Shown: in pieces, positions 49,693-61,000 of the stretch
Position numbering within the stretch: the first letter of the stretch is position 1
Layout of the letters: each line of letters starts with the position of its first letter
Source of the DNA: DASTBU01 sp035711845
Lineage (GTDB): Bacteria > Acidobacteriota > Vicinamibacteria > Vicinamibacterales > 2-12-FULL-66-21
Length of the DNA stretch: 64,000 nucleotides
NCBI GenBank assembly: GCA_035711845.1
Contig: DASTBU010000075.1
Coordinates: 1 to 64,000, forward strand
Direction: 5' to 3'
Translations under genes and position numbers: made by a program
Notes under the pieces: model-generated
What the model saw: only the letters and a program-made list of their open reading frames with translations
Database searches by the model: none
Told to the model about the DNA's origin: nothing

Positions 49693-51245
49693 CTGCTTCG
49701 TCTCCTCTCCCCCACCCGCCGTTTCCAGTGTATATCGTCGCGCTCGGGGTAGTCGGTGCGGTAGTGCCCGCCGCGGCTCTCGGTGCGGCGCAGCGCTGCG
49801 CGCACGATGAGGCGGCCGAGCGTCACGAGGCTGACGAGCCGCCACGTCCCCAGATCGAGGGCTCCGGCCGGACCGTTCCGGCCCTGGAGATCCCGCCACA
49901 GCTCCTCGAGCGTGCTCAGCGCCCTGTGGAGCCCCTGTTCATCCCTGAAGAGTCCTGCGTGGCGCCACATGAGCGCCTGCACCTCGTGCTCGGCGATACC
50001 AAACGCTGCCGCCGCGCGTTCCGGCCTGGGAGCCGCGGTCGAGCCGGTCTCGTGGCTCGGGCGCTCGCCGAGGGTCATCGCACGGCCCGCACGCGCACCG
50101 AACACGAGCCCCTCGAGCAGAGAGTTGCTCGCGAGACGGTTCGCCCCGTGCACTCCCGTGCACGCCACTTCGCCCGCCGCGAACAGACCGGGAATGCTCG
50201 TCCGCCCGTCGAGATCCGTTTCGACCCCGCCCATCAGGTAGTGCGCGGCAGGGCCGACGGGGATCCTCTCCCGCGCCAGATCCAGCCCGGCCGCACGGCA
50301 GGTGTCGGTGACGAGCGGAAACCTCGTGTGCACGAAATCCGGGTCCAGATGCTGCAGCGACAGGTACACTGGATGCCCCGTGCGCTGTGTCTCGCGTTCG
50401 ATCGCCCGCGAGACGCGATCCCGCGGCGCGAGATCGCCTCCCGGATCGTACTGGCGCATGAAGGGCTCCCCATCCTCGTTCAGGAGCCTGGCGCCCTCTC
50501 CACGAAGCGCTTCCGACAGCAGGAACCGGGGATGCCCCGGAACACGAAGCGCCGTCGGATGGAATTGCACGAACTCCAGGTCGATGACGCGGGCGCCCGC
50601 GCGATACGCCATCACGAGACCGTCACCTGTTGCCACGGGCGGGTTCGTGGTGTCGCTGTACACCTGTCCCGCTCCGCCGGTCGCCAGCAGGACGGCGCCC
50701 GCCCACGCGCTCCCCACCGTCCCGTCGTCGAGCAGGAACCGCGCGCCGAGACATCGGCCATCGTCGCGCAGGACCAGATCCACGGCTCGGGCGTGCGTGA
50801 GTGTCTGGACGCCTGGCAGACCAGCGACCTTGCTCCAGAGCACGCGGGAGATCTCGCGGCCGGTCGAATCGTGCGCGTGCAGCACCCGGCGAGCGCTGTG
50901 CGCGCCTTCGATTGCAAGCGCCGGAAAACCGTTCGAGTCTCGATCGAACGCGGCGCCCCACGCCATCAGCTCGCGAACGTAGCGAGGTCCCTCCCCGACG
51001 AGGACCGCCACGGCCTGCTCATCGCACAACCCGTCGCCCGCCGCGATGGTATCTGCCGCATGCAGCTCGGGTGAATCGTCTGGCCCCACGGCCGCGGCAA
51101 TGCCGCCCTGGGCGTAGCCGGTATTGCCTTCGCGCGGCTCGGCCTTGGTCAGGAGCACAACGCTGCCGGCACCTGCCAGCTCCACGGCCGCCCGGAGGCC
51201 GGCGATGCCGCTGCCGATGATGAGGAAGTCTGCGCGAGGCTCCAA
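49680..51245 (-). CDS. nadB: L-aspartate oxidase
   Basis: Predicted 521 residues. The flavoenzyme oxidises aspartate to iminoaspartate for NAD synthesis. FAD loop GSGIAGLRAAVEL at the N-terminus; 'TKAEPREGNTGYAQGGIAAA' and 'ALRGEGARLLNEDGEPFM' are family blocks. Substrate and catalytic 'LMGGVETDLDGRT' and 'AGEVACTGVHGANRLASNSLLEG' follow. The start is TTG 51245 (no ATG near). The last codons and stop are written in heptamer array A11b. nadA/nadC are not in view. Confidence 0.93.
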   Translation of the reverse strand: MEPRADFLIIGSGIAGLRAAVELAGAGSVVLLTKAEPREGNTGYAQGGIAAAVGPDDSPELHAADTIAAGDGLCDEQAVAVLVGEGPRYVRELMAWGAAFDRDSNGFPALAIEGAHSARRVLHAHDSTGREISRVLWSKVAGLPGVQTLTHARAVDLVLRDDGRCLGARFLLDDGTVGSAWAGAVLLATGGAGQVYSDTTNPPVATGDGLVMAYRAGARVIDLEFVQFHPTALRVPGHPRFLLSEALRGEGARLLNEDGEPFMRQYDPGGDLAPRDRVSRAIERETQRTGHPVYLSLQHLDPDFVHTRFPLVTDTCRAAGLDLARERIPVGPAAHYLMGGVETDLDGRTSIPGLFAAGEVACTGVHGANRLASNSLLEGLVFGARAGRAMTLGERPSHETGSTAAPRPERAAAAFGIAEHEVQALMWRHAGLFRDEQGLHRALSTLEELWRDLQGRNGPAGALDLGTWRLVSLVTLGRLIVRAALRRTESRGGHYRTDYPERDDIHWKRRVGERRRSSAEF

Positions 51246-51273
51246 GCTGGTCCCGATCCAGATATCGTATCAT

Positions 51274-51336
51274 TCAGCTATCAGCCACCAGCTACCAGCT
51301 ACCAGCTTCCAGCTTCCAGCTACCAGCTTCCAGCTG
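51274..51336. repeat. Heptamer array A12 (CCAGCTA/CCAGCTT), nine units
   Basis: Nine exact units: TCAGCTA, TCAGCCA, CCAGCTA, CCAGCTA, CCAGCTT, CCAGCTT, CCAGCTA, CCAGCTT, CCAGCTG. It fills the divergent promoter region between nadB and aroB. Confidence 0.95.
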
Positions 51337-51389
51337 TCGGCGACCGGCTTGCGGCGTTCCGCCTCCCGCTGGTAACGTCCCGTCCAGAG

Positions 51390-52490
51390 ATGATCACACC
51401 CCCCAGCTCGACACAGGATGCCGAGCGCCTGGCGGTCTCGAGCGGCGGCTCGACCTACGGCGTGACGATCGCCCCAGGGGTGGCCCGGCGGCTGGGCCGG
51501 ATCCTCGACGAGGCGTCGCTGCCGGACCGGCGGTTCATCGTGTCGAACCCCACGGTCTGGCGACTTCACTCCGCGGTGTTCGAGGGAATCACGAGCAACG
51601 AGCCCATCCTGATTCCCGACGGCGAGCGGTTCAAGAACCTCACAACGCTCGGGCGCATCTACGATGCGTTGATCAGGGCAGCGGCCGACCGCGCAACCAC
51701 GATCATCGCGATCGGCGGCGGCGTGGTCGGGGATGTCGCCGGATTGGCCGCCGCGACCTACCTTCGCGGTGTTCCCGTTGTACAGGTGCCGACAACGCTG
51801 CTCGGGCAGGTCGACAGCGCGATCGGGAGCAAGGTCGGCGTGAATCATCCGATGGGCAAGAACCTCATCGGCGCCTTCCACGCGCCTGCAGCGGTTGTGA
51901 TCGACGTCGATCTGCTGGGCACGCTTCCGCGGCGCGAATTCCGGGCCGGGCTGTACGAGGTCGTGAAGTACGGCGTGATCGCCAGCCGCGACCTGTTCGA
52001 GCGCGTGAGCCAGACGCTCCCGGCGTTGTTCGCGCGCGACACGAGCGCGCTGCTGCCGGTCATCGCCAACTGCTGCAGGATCAAGGCGGCGATCGTCGAA
52101 GAGGACGAGCGCGAGTCGGGAGCACGACGCACGCTGAACTTCGGACACACGGTGGGCCATGCCCTCGAGGCCGTCACGAAGTACCGCCGCTTCAGGCACG
52201 GCGAGGCGGTGGCCTATGGGATGCTGGTGGCTGCGGAAATTGCCGTGGCGCGGGGGGCAATGGCCAGCGAGGATCGAATCAGGCTCGCCGACATCATCAC
52301 CAAGATGGGTCCGCTTCCGGCTGTATCGGACCTGCCGGCAGCCGAGATCCTCGAGGCGATCGGCCGCGACAAGAAGGTGATCGCGGGCCGGCTCCACTTC
52401 GTGTTGCCCACCGCGCTCGGATCGACCACACTCGTGACCGACGTCACGGCGGAGGAGCTGAGACGAGCGATTCCACGTGCGACGAGCTAG
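51390..52490 (+). CDS. aroB: 3-dehydroquinate synthase
   Basis: Predicted 366 residues. Converts DAHP to dehydroquinate in the shikimate pathway with NAD and a zinc ion. 'AIGGGVVGDVAGLAAATYLRG' binds NAD, and 'QVPTTLLGQVDSAIGSKVGVN' is the signature. Zinc ligands should be Glu in LYEVVKYG, His in NFGHTVGHALE and His in FRHGEAVAYG. The ATG has weak ribosome site AGAG. It is divergent from nadB across array A12. Confidence 0.95.
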   Translation: MITPPSSTQDAERLAVSSGGSTYGVTIAPGVARRLGRILDEASLPDRRFIVSNPTVWRLHSAVFEGITSNEPILIPDGERFKNLTTLGRIYDALIRAAADRATTIIAIGGGVVGDVAGLAAATYLRGVPVVQVPTTLLGQVDSAIGSKVGVNHPMGKNLIGAFHAPAAVVIDVDLLGTLPRREFRAGLYEVVKYGVIASRDLFERVSQTLPALFARDTSALLPVIANCCRIKAAIVEEDERESGARRTLNFGHTVGHALEAVTKYRRFRHGEAVAYGMLVAAEIAVARGAMASEDRIRLADIITKMGPLPAVSDLPAAEILEAIGRDKKVIAGRLHFVLPTALGSTTLVTDVTAEELRRAIPRATS

Positions 52491-52498
52491 CTTTTCTT

Positions 52499-52526
52499 GA
52501 CGTGCGACGTGTGACGGGCGACGTGC
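52499..52526. repeat. Heptamer array A13 (GACGTGC type)
   Basis: Four exact units: GACGTGC, GACGTGT, GACGGGC, GACGTGC, between the convergent ends of aroB and the regulator gene. The unit equals that of array A1, 52 kb away. Confidence 0.85.
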
Positions 52527-52539
52527 CACACGGGCGCAT

Positions 52540-53934
<1,395 letters not shown>

Positions 53935-53944
53935 GACAGGACGA

Positions 53945-54529
53945 TCAACGGAGCCACCCCGGTGGGATTCCAGCTTTACGGGCCTCTTCTTCGATATCTG
54001 CGATCTGCTTCCTGTATTGGACGATTTCCGCCTGGACGCGCTCCATCTCGGCAATCGCCTTCTGGCGATCTTCGCCAATCCGGGCCCGCTGAACCGGATC
54101 GTCGCGGTTCACGAAATCGGTGGAGAGCACGTTGACACGGGTCTGCAGCGCCTCGAGAAAGACCTCGCTTCGCCTGAGACCGTCACGCGCCTGGGTTATC
54201 CGCTGCCGCCACCAGGCTTCTTCCTTCTCCTCGTCCTTCTTCTGCTCCGCCGGGTCGGCTGCAGCAGCCTCTTTCTGTTCCGTGACCGCCGCCCCGGCGG
54301 CTCCTTCGGGGGCCGGACCAGGGCTCGGCGCGGGCCGCGCGGACGAGGGCGGCAGGTCCTTGTTCGTGAGAACCCTCTCGCTGCTCTTCGCGGCCTTCCG
54401 GCGCGCCTGTTCTTTCCGCGCCACGTCTCCTAGAGGCGGATTCTGCGCGCTCGAAACCGCCGGCAGGATCAGAGCCAGCGCGGCGGCCATCCTCAGCGTT
54501 CCCAGCAGGCGGTTGTTCGAGTTGATCAT
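53945..54529 (-). CDS. Secreted/periplasmic coiled-coil protein, unknown function
   Basis: Predicted 194 residues. Signal peptide (TLRMAAALALILPAVSSAQ) follows ATG 54529. A Pro/Ala-rich low-complexity linker leads to a long charged helix from EEAWWRQRITQARDGL to IADIEEEARKAG, predicted as coiled coil, with a short tail IPPGWLR. Ten bases separate it from the regulator start. The family is unknown. The fold suggests an oligomeric envelope or cell-surface scaffold. Confidence 0.65.
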   Translation of the reverse strand: MINSNNRLLGTLRMAAALALILPAVSSAQNPPLGDVARKEQARRKAAKSSERVLTNKDLPPSSARPAPSPGPAPEGAAGAAVTEQKEAAAADPAEQKKDEEKEEAWWRQRITQARDGLRRSEVFLEALQTRVNVLSTDFVNRDDPVQRARIGEDRQKAIAEMERVQAEIVQYRKQIADIEEEARKAGIPPGWLR

Positions 54530-54696
54530 GCGACCGACAAACCCTTGAAATCGTATCAGATACTGCCGTTCTCCAAGAACTGGCGACGAATGTAGGCGTC
54601 GCCCTCCGCCCTTCGCTCCGGAGCCATTAGCTGCCTCAGACAATCTATCGGCACGAATGGGCCCGCGGCGCAGCCTCGCTCGGGCCGCCTTGGGGC

Positions 54697-55338
54697 TCAG
54701 GGCACGCCGCGACGGCTCAGAACCCGCACGATTCCGTCCGCCGGACGGAAAATCGCTGCTTCTACCCTCCGCCGGGTGCCACCCGCGCCGTAAGCGTCGG
54801 CCGTCAGCAGCAGCCTGCCGTTACTGTCCCTTGTTGGATCCCCGTCCCCATCCCACCCGTCATCAGACACCCAGACGATGAGGTACGCGGGACGAGCCGG
54901 TACGCCCGCTGGAAGAACGGCCTCCAGCGAGGCATGGCCGAACAGGCGCCACCGGGGACTGTCGGCGCCGAACGCTCCTGGTCCGCTCGTCAGATCGCTC
55001 TCTGCCTGACGCCGAGCCGTCAGCGCGCCCAGATCCAGCGCCTGCGCATCAGGAGCGATCGGGTGAGTTTTCCCGTCGACGAACGTGCCCTGCGTGTTGG
55101 CAGGAGGTGGGAGAAGCACCGCGCTCCAGTCCGGCAGCGCGTCGAGATCGAGCAGCGCGCGTTCGAATGCCGCGTCGGCGGCAGACACCGCCTCCTGAAC
55201 GTGCCGGTGCGCCCCGGTGATGAGTGTTTCCGTTCTCGTCAACGTAATCACCGCGGCGCCGGCGCCTGCGAGCAGCACGGAGATGAGCAGCACGACGAGA
55301 AGCGCCGACCCTGCCTCGCTGTTGATGCCGGTGCGCAT
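54697..55338 (-). CDS. PilX-like minor pilin assembly protein (second set)
   Basis: Predicted 213 residues. ATG 55338 lies one base after the stop of the PilW-like gene. After a short leader, one hydrophobic helix (SALLVVLLISVLLAGAGAAV) and 'TLTRTETLITGAHRHVQEA' match PilX N-terminal domains. The rest is a beta-rich domain ending 'YGAGGTRRRVEAAIF'. It is clearly related to the PilX-like protein at 61329-62105 (shared TRTET, AADAA.ER and D-x-x-x-D repeats in VSDDGWDGDGD). Function inferred: minor pseudopilin at the pilus tip. Confidence 0.78.
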   Translation of the reverse strand: MRTGINSEAGSALLVVLLISVLLAGAGAAVITLTRTETLITGAHRHVQEAVSAADAAFERALLDLDALPDWSAVLLPPPANTQGTFVDGKTHPIAPDAQALDLGALTARRQAESDLTSGPGAFGADSPRWRLFGHASLEAVLPAGVPARPAYLIVWVSDDGWDGDGDPTRDSNGRLLLTADAYGAGGTRRRVEAAIFRPADGIVRVLSRRGVP

Positions 55339-55339
55339 T

Positions 55340-56416
55340 TCATCTCGCGGCGGCCATGTTCCGAGGCACGACGTCGAAGGTGACCTCGAAATCACGAACA
55401 GAGCTCAGCTCGCCGTCCGACGAGCCTGGATTGACGTAGTCGGCGCCCCGTCCGCGTACTTGTGACTGTCCGGCTTGCGCCCGCAGAGTGACGCGCACGC
55501 GACGGATGCGCAGCAGATCGCCGTCGAACCGTTGCGGCCAGATGCCGCAGTACGGACCGTCCTGGAACTGCGCGAGCGGAACGGCTACCAGGCTGCTGGC
55601 CCCGAGCGGCGCGAGCAGAGGGACCGGGGGATCGCCCGGCCCGTAGACGCAGTTGCCCGAAGGCTCCGCGGGAAGCGCGACGCTGGCCGGATGGGGATCC
55701 ACGAAATAGGCGAACTCGAGGTGGACGATGTTGTCCACAAGTGGCAGGGCGGTCTTGAAACCGTCGTAGACCATCAGCCGATTGTTCGCGTGGTCGAGAT
55801 AGTACACGCGCTGCTCGATCGGGACGATGGCCGTGGAGGCTTGCGTGTAGGCCTGCGAGAATGGCGGGTTGGGCGAGCCATGGGCAAGACCGGCGGCTGC
55901 AAGCGTCACGCTGAACAGGTCGTGGCCGGCTCCGAGCCCGCCGGTGTCGACGATCGCCGCGCGTGACCCTTTTGAGAATCCGCACACTCCGGCGGATGGG
56001 CATCCCGGTGTCGCCAGGTCCATCGGCAGATCGGCCGCGACATCCGGCAGATCTGCAGCCAGCCGTCCATACCAGCCCGCGTCGGAGACATACGCAATCG
56101 ATATCCGGTCGGGAAAGGCCGCGAACTCCGGATCGGGCGACTCCGCACCAGTCCTGGCGGGCACGATCGGAGGAAAGTAGCTCGCAAGCGTCCCCAGGTG
56201 CCCGTGCGCGTCCCCAGCACCCGCGTCGAGCAGATCGCGCGCAATCATCCCGGCCGCGACGCGCAGCCGCTGACTGACATCCGCGGCATCCGGTTGAGCG
56301 CGGGCGAGCCGCTCGGACGATGCGGCAAAGTGGAACAGCAGCCCCGACGCCGCCAGGAGGATCGTGGCGGCGACGAGCGCCTCCACGAGGGAAAAACCGG
56401 ACTGCCCTCGGAACAC
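55340..56416 (-). CDS. PilW-like minor pilin (second set)
   Basis: Predicted 358 residues from GTG 56416. Prepilin N-terminus GQSGFSLVEALVAATILL: cleavage is expected after Gly, before FSLVE. The C-terminal part matches the PilW-like protein at 62102-63226 ('FDGDLLRIRRVRVTLRAQ' against 'FDADLLRIRKIRITLRVQ', and both end in FDV-PRN). It lies two bases from the PilV-like gene. Minor pilins prime assembly of type IV pili. Confidence 0.82.
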   Translation of the reverse strand: MFRGQSGFSLVEALVAATILLAASGLLFHFAASSERLARAQPDAADVSQRLRVAAGMIARDLLDAGAGDAHGHLGTLASYFPPIVPARTGAESPDPEFAAFPDRISIAYVSDAGWYGRLAADLPDVAADLPMDLATPGCPSAGVCGFSKGSRAAIVDTGGLGAGHDLFSVTLAAAGLAHGSPNPPFSQAYTQASTAIVPIEQRVYYLDHANNRLMVYDGFKTALPLVDNIVHLEFAYFVDPHPASVALPAEPSGNCVYGPGDPPVPLLAPLGASSLVAVPLAQFQDGPYCGIWPQRFDGDLLRIRRVRVTLRAQAGQSQVRGRGADYVNPGSSDGELSSVRDFEVTFDVVPRNMAAAR

Positions 56417-56418
56417 GG

Positions 56419-56985
56419 CTATCTACCCTTCCTGGTGTTGAGCGTCACGAGCAACGCCTCCTGCCCGGACGGGTGCGTCCAGGGCTGCCCGCGAGCGAGC
56501 TCCTGCGCAACTGTCGTGGCAAGAACCGACAGCACCAGCGCCCGGTCCGGGGCCGCGGGCAGCGGCAGGATGGACCAGCGGCGAATGAACATCGCGTCGG
56601 GTGGTACGGACGACCCGTTTCCGACCCAACGACCTCGGGAATCGAGGTAGTCGACATACGGCGGCATGTTCGTCGAAAGCGTCCCGGATGGGGAGGGCGC
56701 AAGCCCCGGGCCGCTGCTCGACGCCGGCTCGACGCTGAGGTCCGTCGTCAGGTCCGATCGCGGGACGGCGCCAGCGGCGAGCGGCTCGTACGTCCACACG
56801 AGCGAGCGCAACTCTTCGAGCTTACCGGCCGCGAGGATCGTGGTGGAAGTCTGGACGCGCGCGGCGTGTCCGGCGGCGACGGCGATGCCGAGCAGCTGCG
56901 CGACACCGATCGCGATCGAGGCCATCAAGGCCGTCGCAATCAGCACTTCGATCAGCGTGAATCCCCGTTGGGTGTTCTTCGGCAC
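56419..56985 (-). CDS. PilV-like minor pilin (second set)
   Basis: Predicted 188 residues from GTG 56985. Class III signal QRGFTLIEVLIATALMASIAIG. It shares with the PilV-like protein at 63223-63795 the blocks 'KLEELRSLVW', 'PSPSGTL.TN' and 'RRWSILPLP', so the two are paralogues. About 180 bases separate it from the TPR gene upstream, possibly with its own promoter. No FimT-like or PilY1-like gene belongs to this set in the window. Confidence 0.82.
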   Translation of the reverse strand: MPKNTQRGFTLIEVLIATALMASIAIGVAQLLGIAVAAGHAARVQTSTTILAAGKLEELRSLVWTYEPLAAGAVPRSDLTTDLSVEPASSSGPGLAPSPSGTLSTNMPPYVDYLDSRGRWVGNGSSVPPDAMFIRRWSILPLPAAPDRALVLSVLATTVAQELARGQPWTHPSGQEALLVTLNTRKGR

Positions 56986-57163
56986 GTGCTACCGTCCGGC
57001 AACTGTGCAACAGAAGCGCCAGGACTGGCGCGACGCGGAATCCACGAAAGAACTCGCAGAATTGCTGGACGTCTGACATGCGGGGGTGCGGAGTGCGCAG
57101 AAACCGCGTGCGGTTCGGGCCGGTGAATGAGCAGTTTCTGCAACTGCTCACGAGGTCCGAATC

Positions 57164-58045
57164 CTATCGAGACTCGGTCGTCGCGCCCTTCAGCTGCGCG
57201 ACGCGGGCCTGCACGCGCTCCGCGTCCGGTGCGTTCGGAGCGAGCCGAAGGTACTCTTCGTATTCCGCAACGGCATCAGCGTTCTTCTGCAGGCGCTCGT
57301 AGCTGAGCGCGAGCGCGAAGCGGAACGACGCGTCGTCGGGGGCCAGGTGGATGGCCCTCTGATATTCCGCAACCGCAGACTCATCGTCGCCCTTCTTGTG
57401 CAGCGCGAGCCCGAGATTGAAGGCCGTGGCGTAATCGTCTGGAAACAGGAGCTGCGCCTGGCGGTAACCGGCGATTGCCTCGTCCCACCGGCCGAGCAGG
57501 CCCAGCGCCCTGGCGCGGTTGAAATGGTACGCCCATCGATTGGGAATGATGCTGATGGCCCGTTCGAAGTACGGCAGCGACTCCTCGGTCCGGCCGAGGC
57601 GCACCAGGACCTGCCCGAGGTTGCTGAGCGACTCGGCGTCCTGAGGGTTTTTCTCGATGGCAGCCTGAAAGCCCTGGAGCGCGGACGGGTAATCCCCGGC
57701 CGAGTACGCGGTCGCCGCCGCCGCGGTGGAATCCATGAATGGCCGTTCCCGGGGTTCAACGGCATCCGGCTCGACGACTACAGCCCGCTGCCGCCGCGCC
57801 GCCAGCGGGTCGGACGGCTTTGCCGCGGGCGCGGCCGCCGGCGCCTCGGCATCACCCGTGAGCCAGAGCCCGCCCACGATCAGCACGAAGCTCCCAACCA
57901 TCGCGGCGCTCCAGTGGACCAGACGACGGCTTCGCCGTGCAGCGGCCACGGGATCGCGCTCGATCAGCCATGTGCGGCACTTCGGGCACCGATCGTGATG
58001 GGCGCGGACCTTGGTGCCGCACGATGGACACTGCGTGCCGGACAT
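57164..58045 (-). CDS. Zinc-ribbon, membrane-anchored TPR protein
   Basis: Predicted 293 residues. ATG 58045 overlaps the pilY1 stop (TGATG). N-terminal zinc ribbon with CPSCGTKV and CPKCRTWL; one membrane helix (AAMVGSFVLIVGGLWLTG); a Pro/Ala linker; then five TPR-like units ('AESLSNLGQVLVRLGRTEES', 'YATAFNLGLALHKKGDDESA'). The combination would place a cytoplasmic Zn ribbon on a TPR in the periplasm. Coupling to pilY1 suggests a role in pilus assembly, perhaps like PilF/TsaP-type helpers, but this is inference. Confidence 0.75.
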   Translation of the reverse strand: MSGTQCPSCGTKVRAHHDRCPKCRTWLIERDPVAAARRSRRLVHWSAAMVGSFVLIVGGLWLTGDAEAPAAAPAAKPSDPLAARRQRAVVVEPDAVEPRERPFMDSTAAAATAYSAGDYPSALQGFQAAIEKNPQDAESLSNLGQVLVRLGRTEESLPYFERAISIIPNRWAYHFNRARALGLLGRWDEAIAGYRQAQLLFPDDYATAFNLGLALHKKGDDESAVAEYQRAIHLAPDDASFRFALALSYERLQKNADAVAEYEEYLRLAPNAPDAERVQARVAQLKGATTESR

Positions 58046-61000
58046 CACCTGATTTCCCGCCAGGAGAGGATGCGGACGCCTACCTGGCCGATGCCGTTGT
58101 TGAAGTCTTCAGGATCCCCGAATGCCTCGATCTGCGAGCCCAGCGCGCCCGCTGTCCCGAAGTAGAGATGCTGATCGACGATGAATGGCGCCGTCGCCCG
58201 GCCCTGCAACGTGCGTACGATGGGACTTTCGTTCTTGTCGATCTTGTCGTTGCCGCTCGTGAACGAATCGTAGGCAGCGCCTCCCACATACGTGAGCGCG
58301 TACAGGTTGGCGGTGAAGTCCGCGCATGGCGTCGCGGCCGATTCCGTTGTCGTCGTGTAGAAGACGATATCGCCCGCCACCGACGGCGATGTCGAGGGCC
58401 GCTCGCCTGTCGCGATGCCTCCAACGTTGGTCACCGTGGCCAGGTTGATCGAGAACTTCACCGTCGCGTTCGTCTGCCAGGGATAGTTGTCCTTGAGCGC
58501 GATCAGCTTGAACGTCCCCACCCCGCCAGGCGCCGTCGTGGGGAGCAGGTCGCTGCCGGTCGCAAAGAAGGTGTAGACGTCCACGCTGCCAATGAACAGG
58601 AGCGCCGACGATGCGTAGATGGGCGCCCCGGCGTCGTGGATTGGAAGCCGCGTGATGCTGCCGGTCTCGGTCAGGTTGAACCGCCAGTAGCGTCCGTCGA
58701 TGTCGCCGAGATACGCCTTCGTAACGATGTGCGAGCCGCTCTCCCCTGCGGCAGTCGGGTCGGCCTGGAGCGCGTTCTTGCGACCGTTGCCGATGACATC
58801 TCCGACCGAGAGGCATCCCATGGCGGTCGCGGCGTCAGGACAGCTACCCGTCAGGTTCCCGATCAGGCTGCCGGTATCCGGATCGAGCAGGTAGAGGACA
58901 TTGCCCGCCCGCGGCGACCCAGCCAGGCGATTGGGGATGACGTCCTCGATGGCCGGAAAATAGCCCGAACCTGCGATCACCGCGCTGATCGATCGATCGG
59001 CGTTCAACGGACCCACGGCCGGGTCCGACCACGTGAACCCGACGGATTTCTCCGCGTCGGTCGCGGTCGCGCGGAGATCGCCATACAACCGGATCAGGCC
59101 TCCCGGTGTGCCATCCGACACCGAGAACGTGGCGCGGTAGGCAGGGTCGAAGTGCGAGTAATTCGGGAACGACCACTTGAACTTGATGGTTTCGTTCGGG
59201 GAATCGAAACTCGCGAGGAGCGTGTTCACGGCCGAGAGATCACCGACCGAGGGGTCGAGACCCATCCCGGCTTCCGTGACGTCGAACGACTGATAGAACG
59301 TGCCGCCCGGTCCCTGGCCGATAATCAGCAGCGTCCGCCACTCCCCGCCGATCTTCACCTCAGCGACCTTGGGCGAGCTGTCCACGAAATAGTCGAACTG
59401 CTCCACCGGCTGGCCGTCCATGAGCGTGCGGAGCTTTGGCAGCAGGTTGTAGGGAATGAACGCCCAGATCTCGTAGCCGGTCCGGGCGTCGATCGCGTGG
59501 ATCATCCCGTCGTTCCCGCCGAAGAAAATGATGCTGCGCCGGTTCTTGTACTTCTCCGCATAGCTCCCCACCGCGTCCGATCGTCCGTAGTCGTCGTCGG
59601 GCGGCGGATCGAGCGACGGGGCATCCATCAGCGCGGGCGTGGACCCGATGATCGCGCCGAGCGGTTGCGATCGGACGTAGGCGACCAGAGCGGAGGCATC
59701 CACGCCGATTCCCACGTGAGCCGACAGCAGGCCCGCGTTGGCCGCGTTGAAGGCGACGACGCCGCTGCCGGGTACGAACGTGTAGATGTTCCGTTGTCCA
59801 GGATCGGCAGGTGCGCGCGCCATCCCCGCCAGGGCGGGCCGTGCGTCGAGATCCGGCCACAGCTTTGTACCATCGGCGACGAACGCCCATCCGCTGGGCT
59901 TCGTCCCATCCGGCTCGGGCTTGTAGGCGCGGAAGGCGCGGAGCCTGCCCTCGTATCCAGGAAGCGTGAAGCCGGCGGTGACGAGCACGTTGCTGCGTTG
60001 CGGGAGCGGCTGCGCCCCTGGCACCGAGAGGATGTCGGTGTTCGGCAGGAGGGCCCCCGTCGCATCCGGCGCGTTCTTCAGGTTGACCGTGCCAACGATC
60101 GGGCTGACCGGCTGGTATTCGCTGACAGCGCCGGTACTGAAGTCGGTGGAGCGGGAGAACCCGGTCTGCACCGCGTAGTTGATCGCAGCCGTCACGTCGC
60201 TGACCGAGGCCGCATCTGTGTATCGGCCGGCGCTGTTGGCGGCGATGCCCTGGAGCTCCACTTTATCCGCAGCTTTGACTTTCACGCCAATCACGTGGAT
60301 GGGCACGCGCCGCGTCACCCCTCCACCGGTGACGTTCAGGAACGTGCTCGCGACGGGAAGCGGATCGTGGCTGCCGTCGTAGGCCGCGTCGCCGGCGTCG
60401 GCCCCGCCCGTAATGAGGACCACGATCGTGTTCCGGCACGTTCGGTTCGACGCGCTGTCGTTTGCCATGGCCGTCGCCGCCGCCGCCCGCGCATCGTCGA
60501 GCGCATGCGAAATCGGACGGTCCCCGTAGGTTGCCGCCTCCGCGCCGGCGGGGATCAGCCCGCCGTTCCCGATCGGGCGCGTCACCACCGACAGTACGGA
60601 GAACGACGTATTGTTCCCAGGGGTCACGACGAGCGCCCCGCCGCCGTACTGTGACTCGATGCTGAAGTTCGCAGCCGACACCGTGGGCGTGTAGATGCCG
60701 TAGCGTCCCGCCGCGCCGGCATTGCAGGGCGACGCGTCGGAAGCCAGTTGCAGCGTCAGGTTGTCGGTGATGCGGACTGGCTTGTCGCAATCCGGCGAGA
60801 CCCTCCACGCCGGCGCGCTCTGGCGCAGCCTGATGAGGCCCCAGCGGAACGTCGGGCCCCGATTCTCGGTGACGGCCGCCTCGATGCCGCGTTTGGCGAT
60901 CTGCAGCCGGGTCTCGTCCCAGAAAGTCGAGTATCCCGACGCGGTGTTCGCCACGGCGGTGATGTCGGTGGCGTACAACTTGGAGCTGCTGTCCTGAACA

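Noticed and set aside
57937..60654. 905-codon plus-strand open frame across pilY1
   Set aside because: Antisense shadow; pilY1 has recognisable propeller and VWA motifs and overlapping start/stop signals with neighbours.
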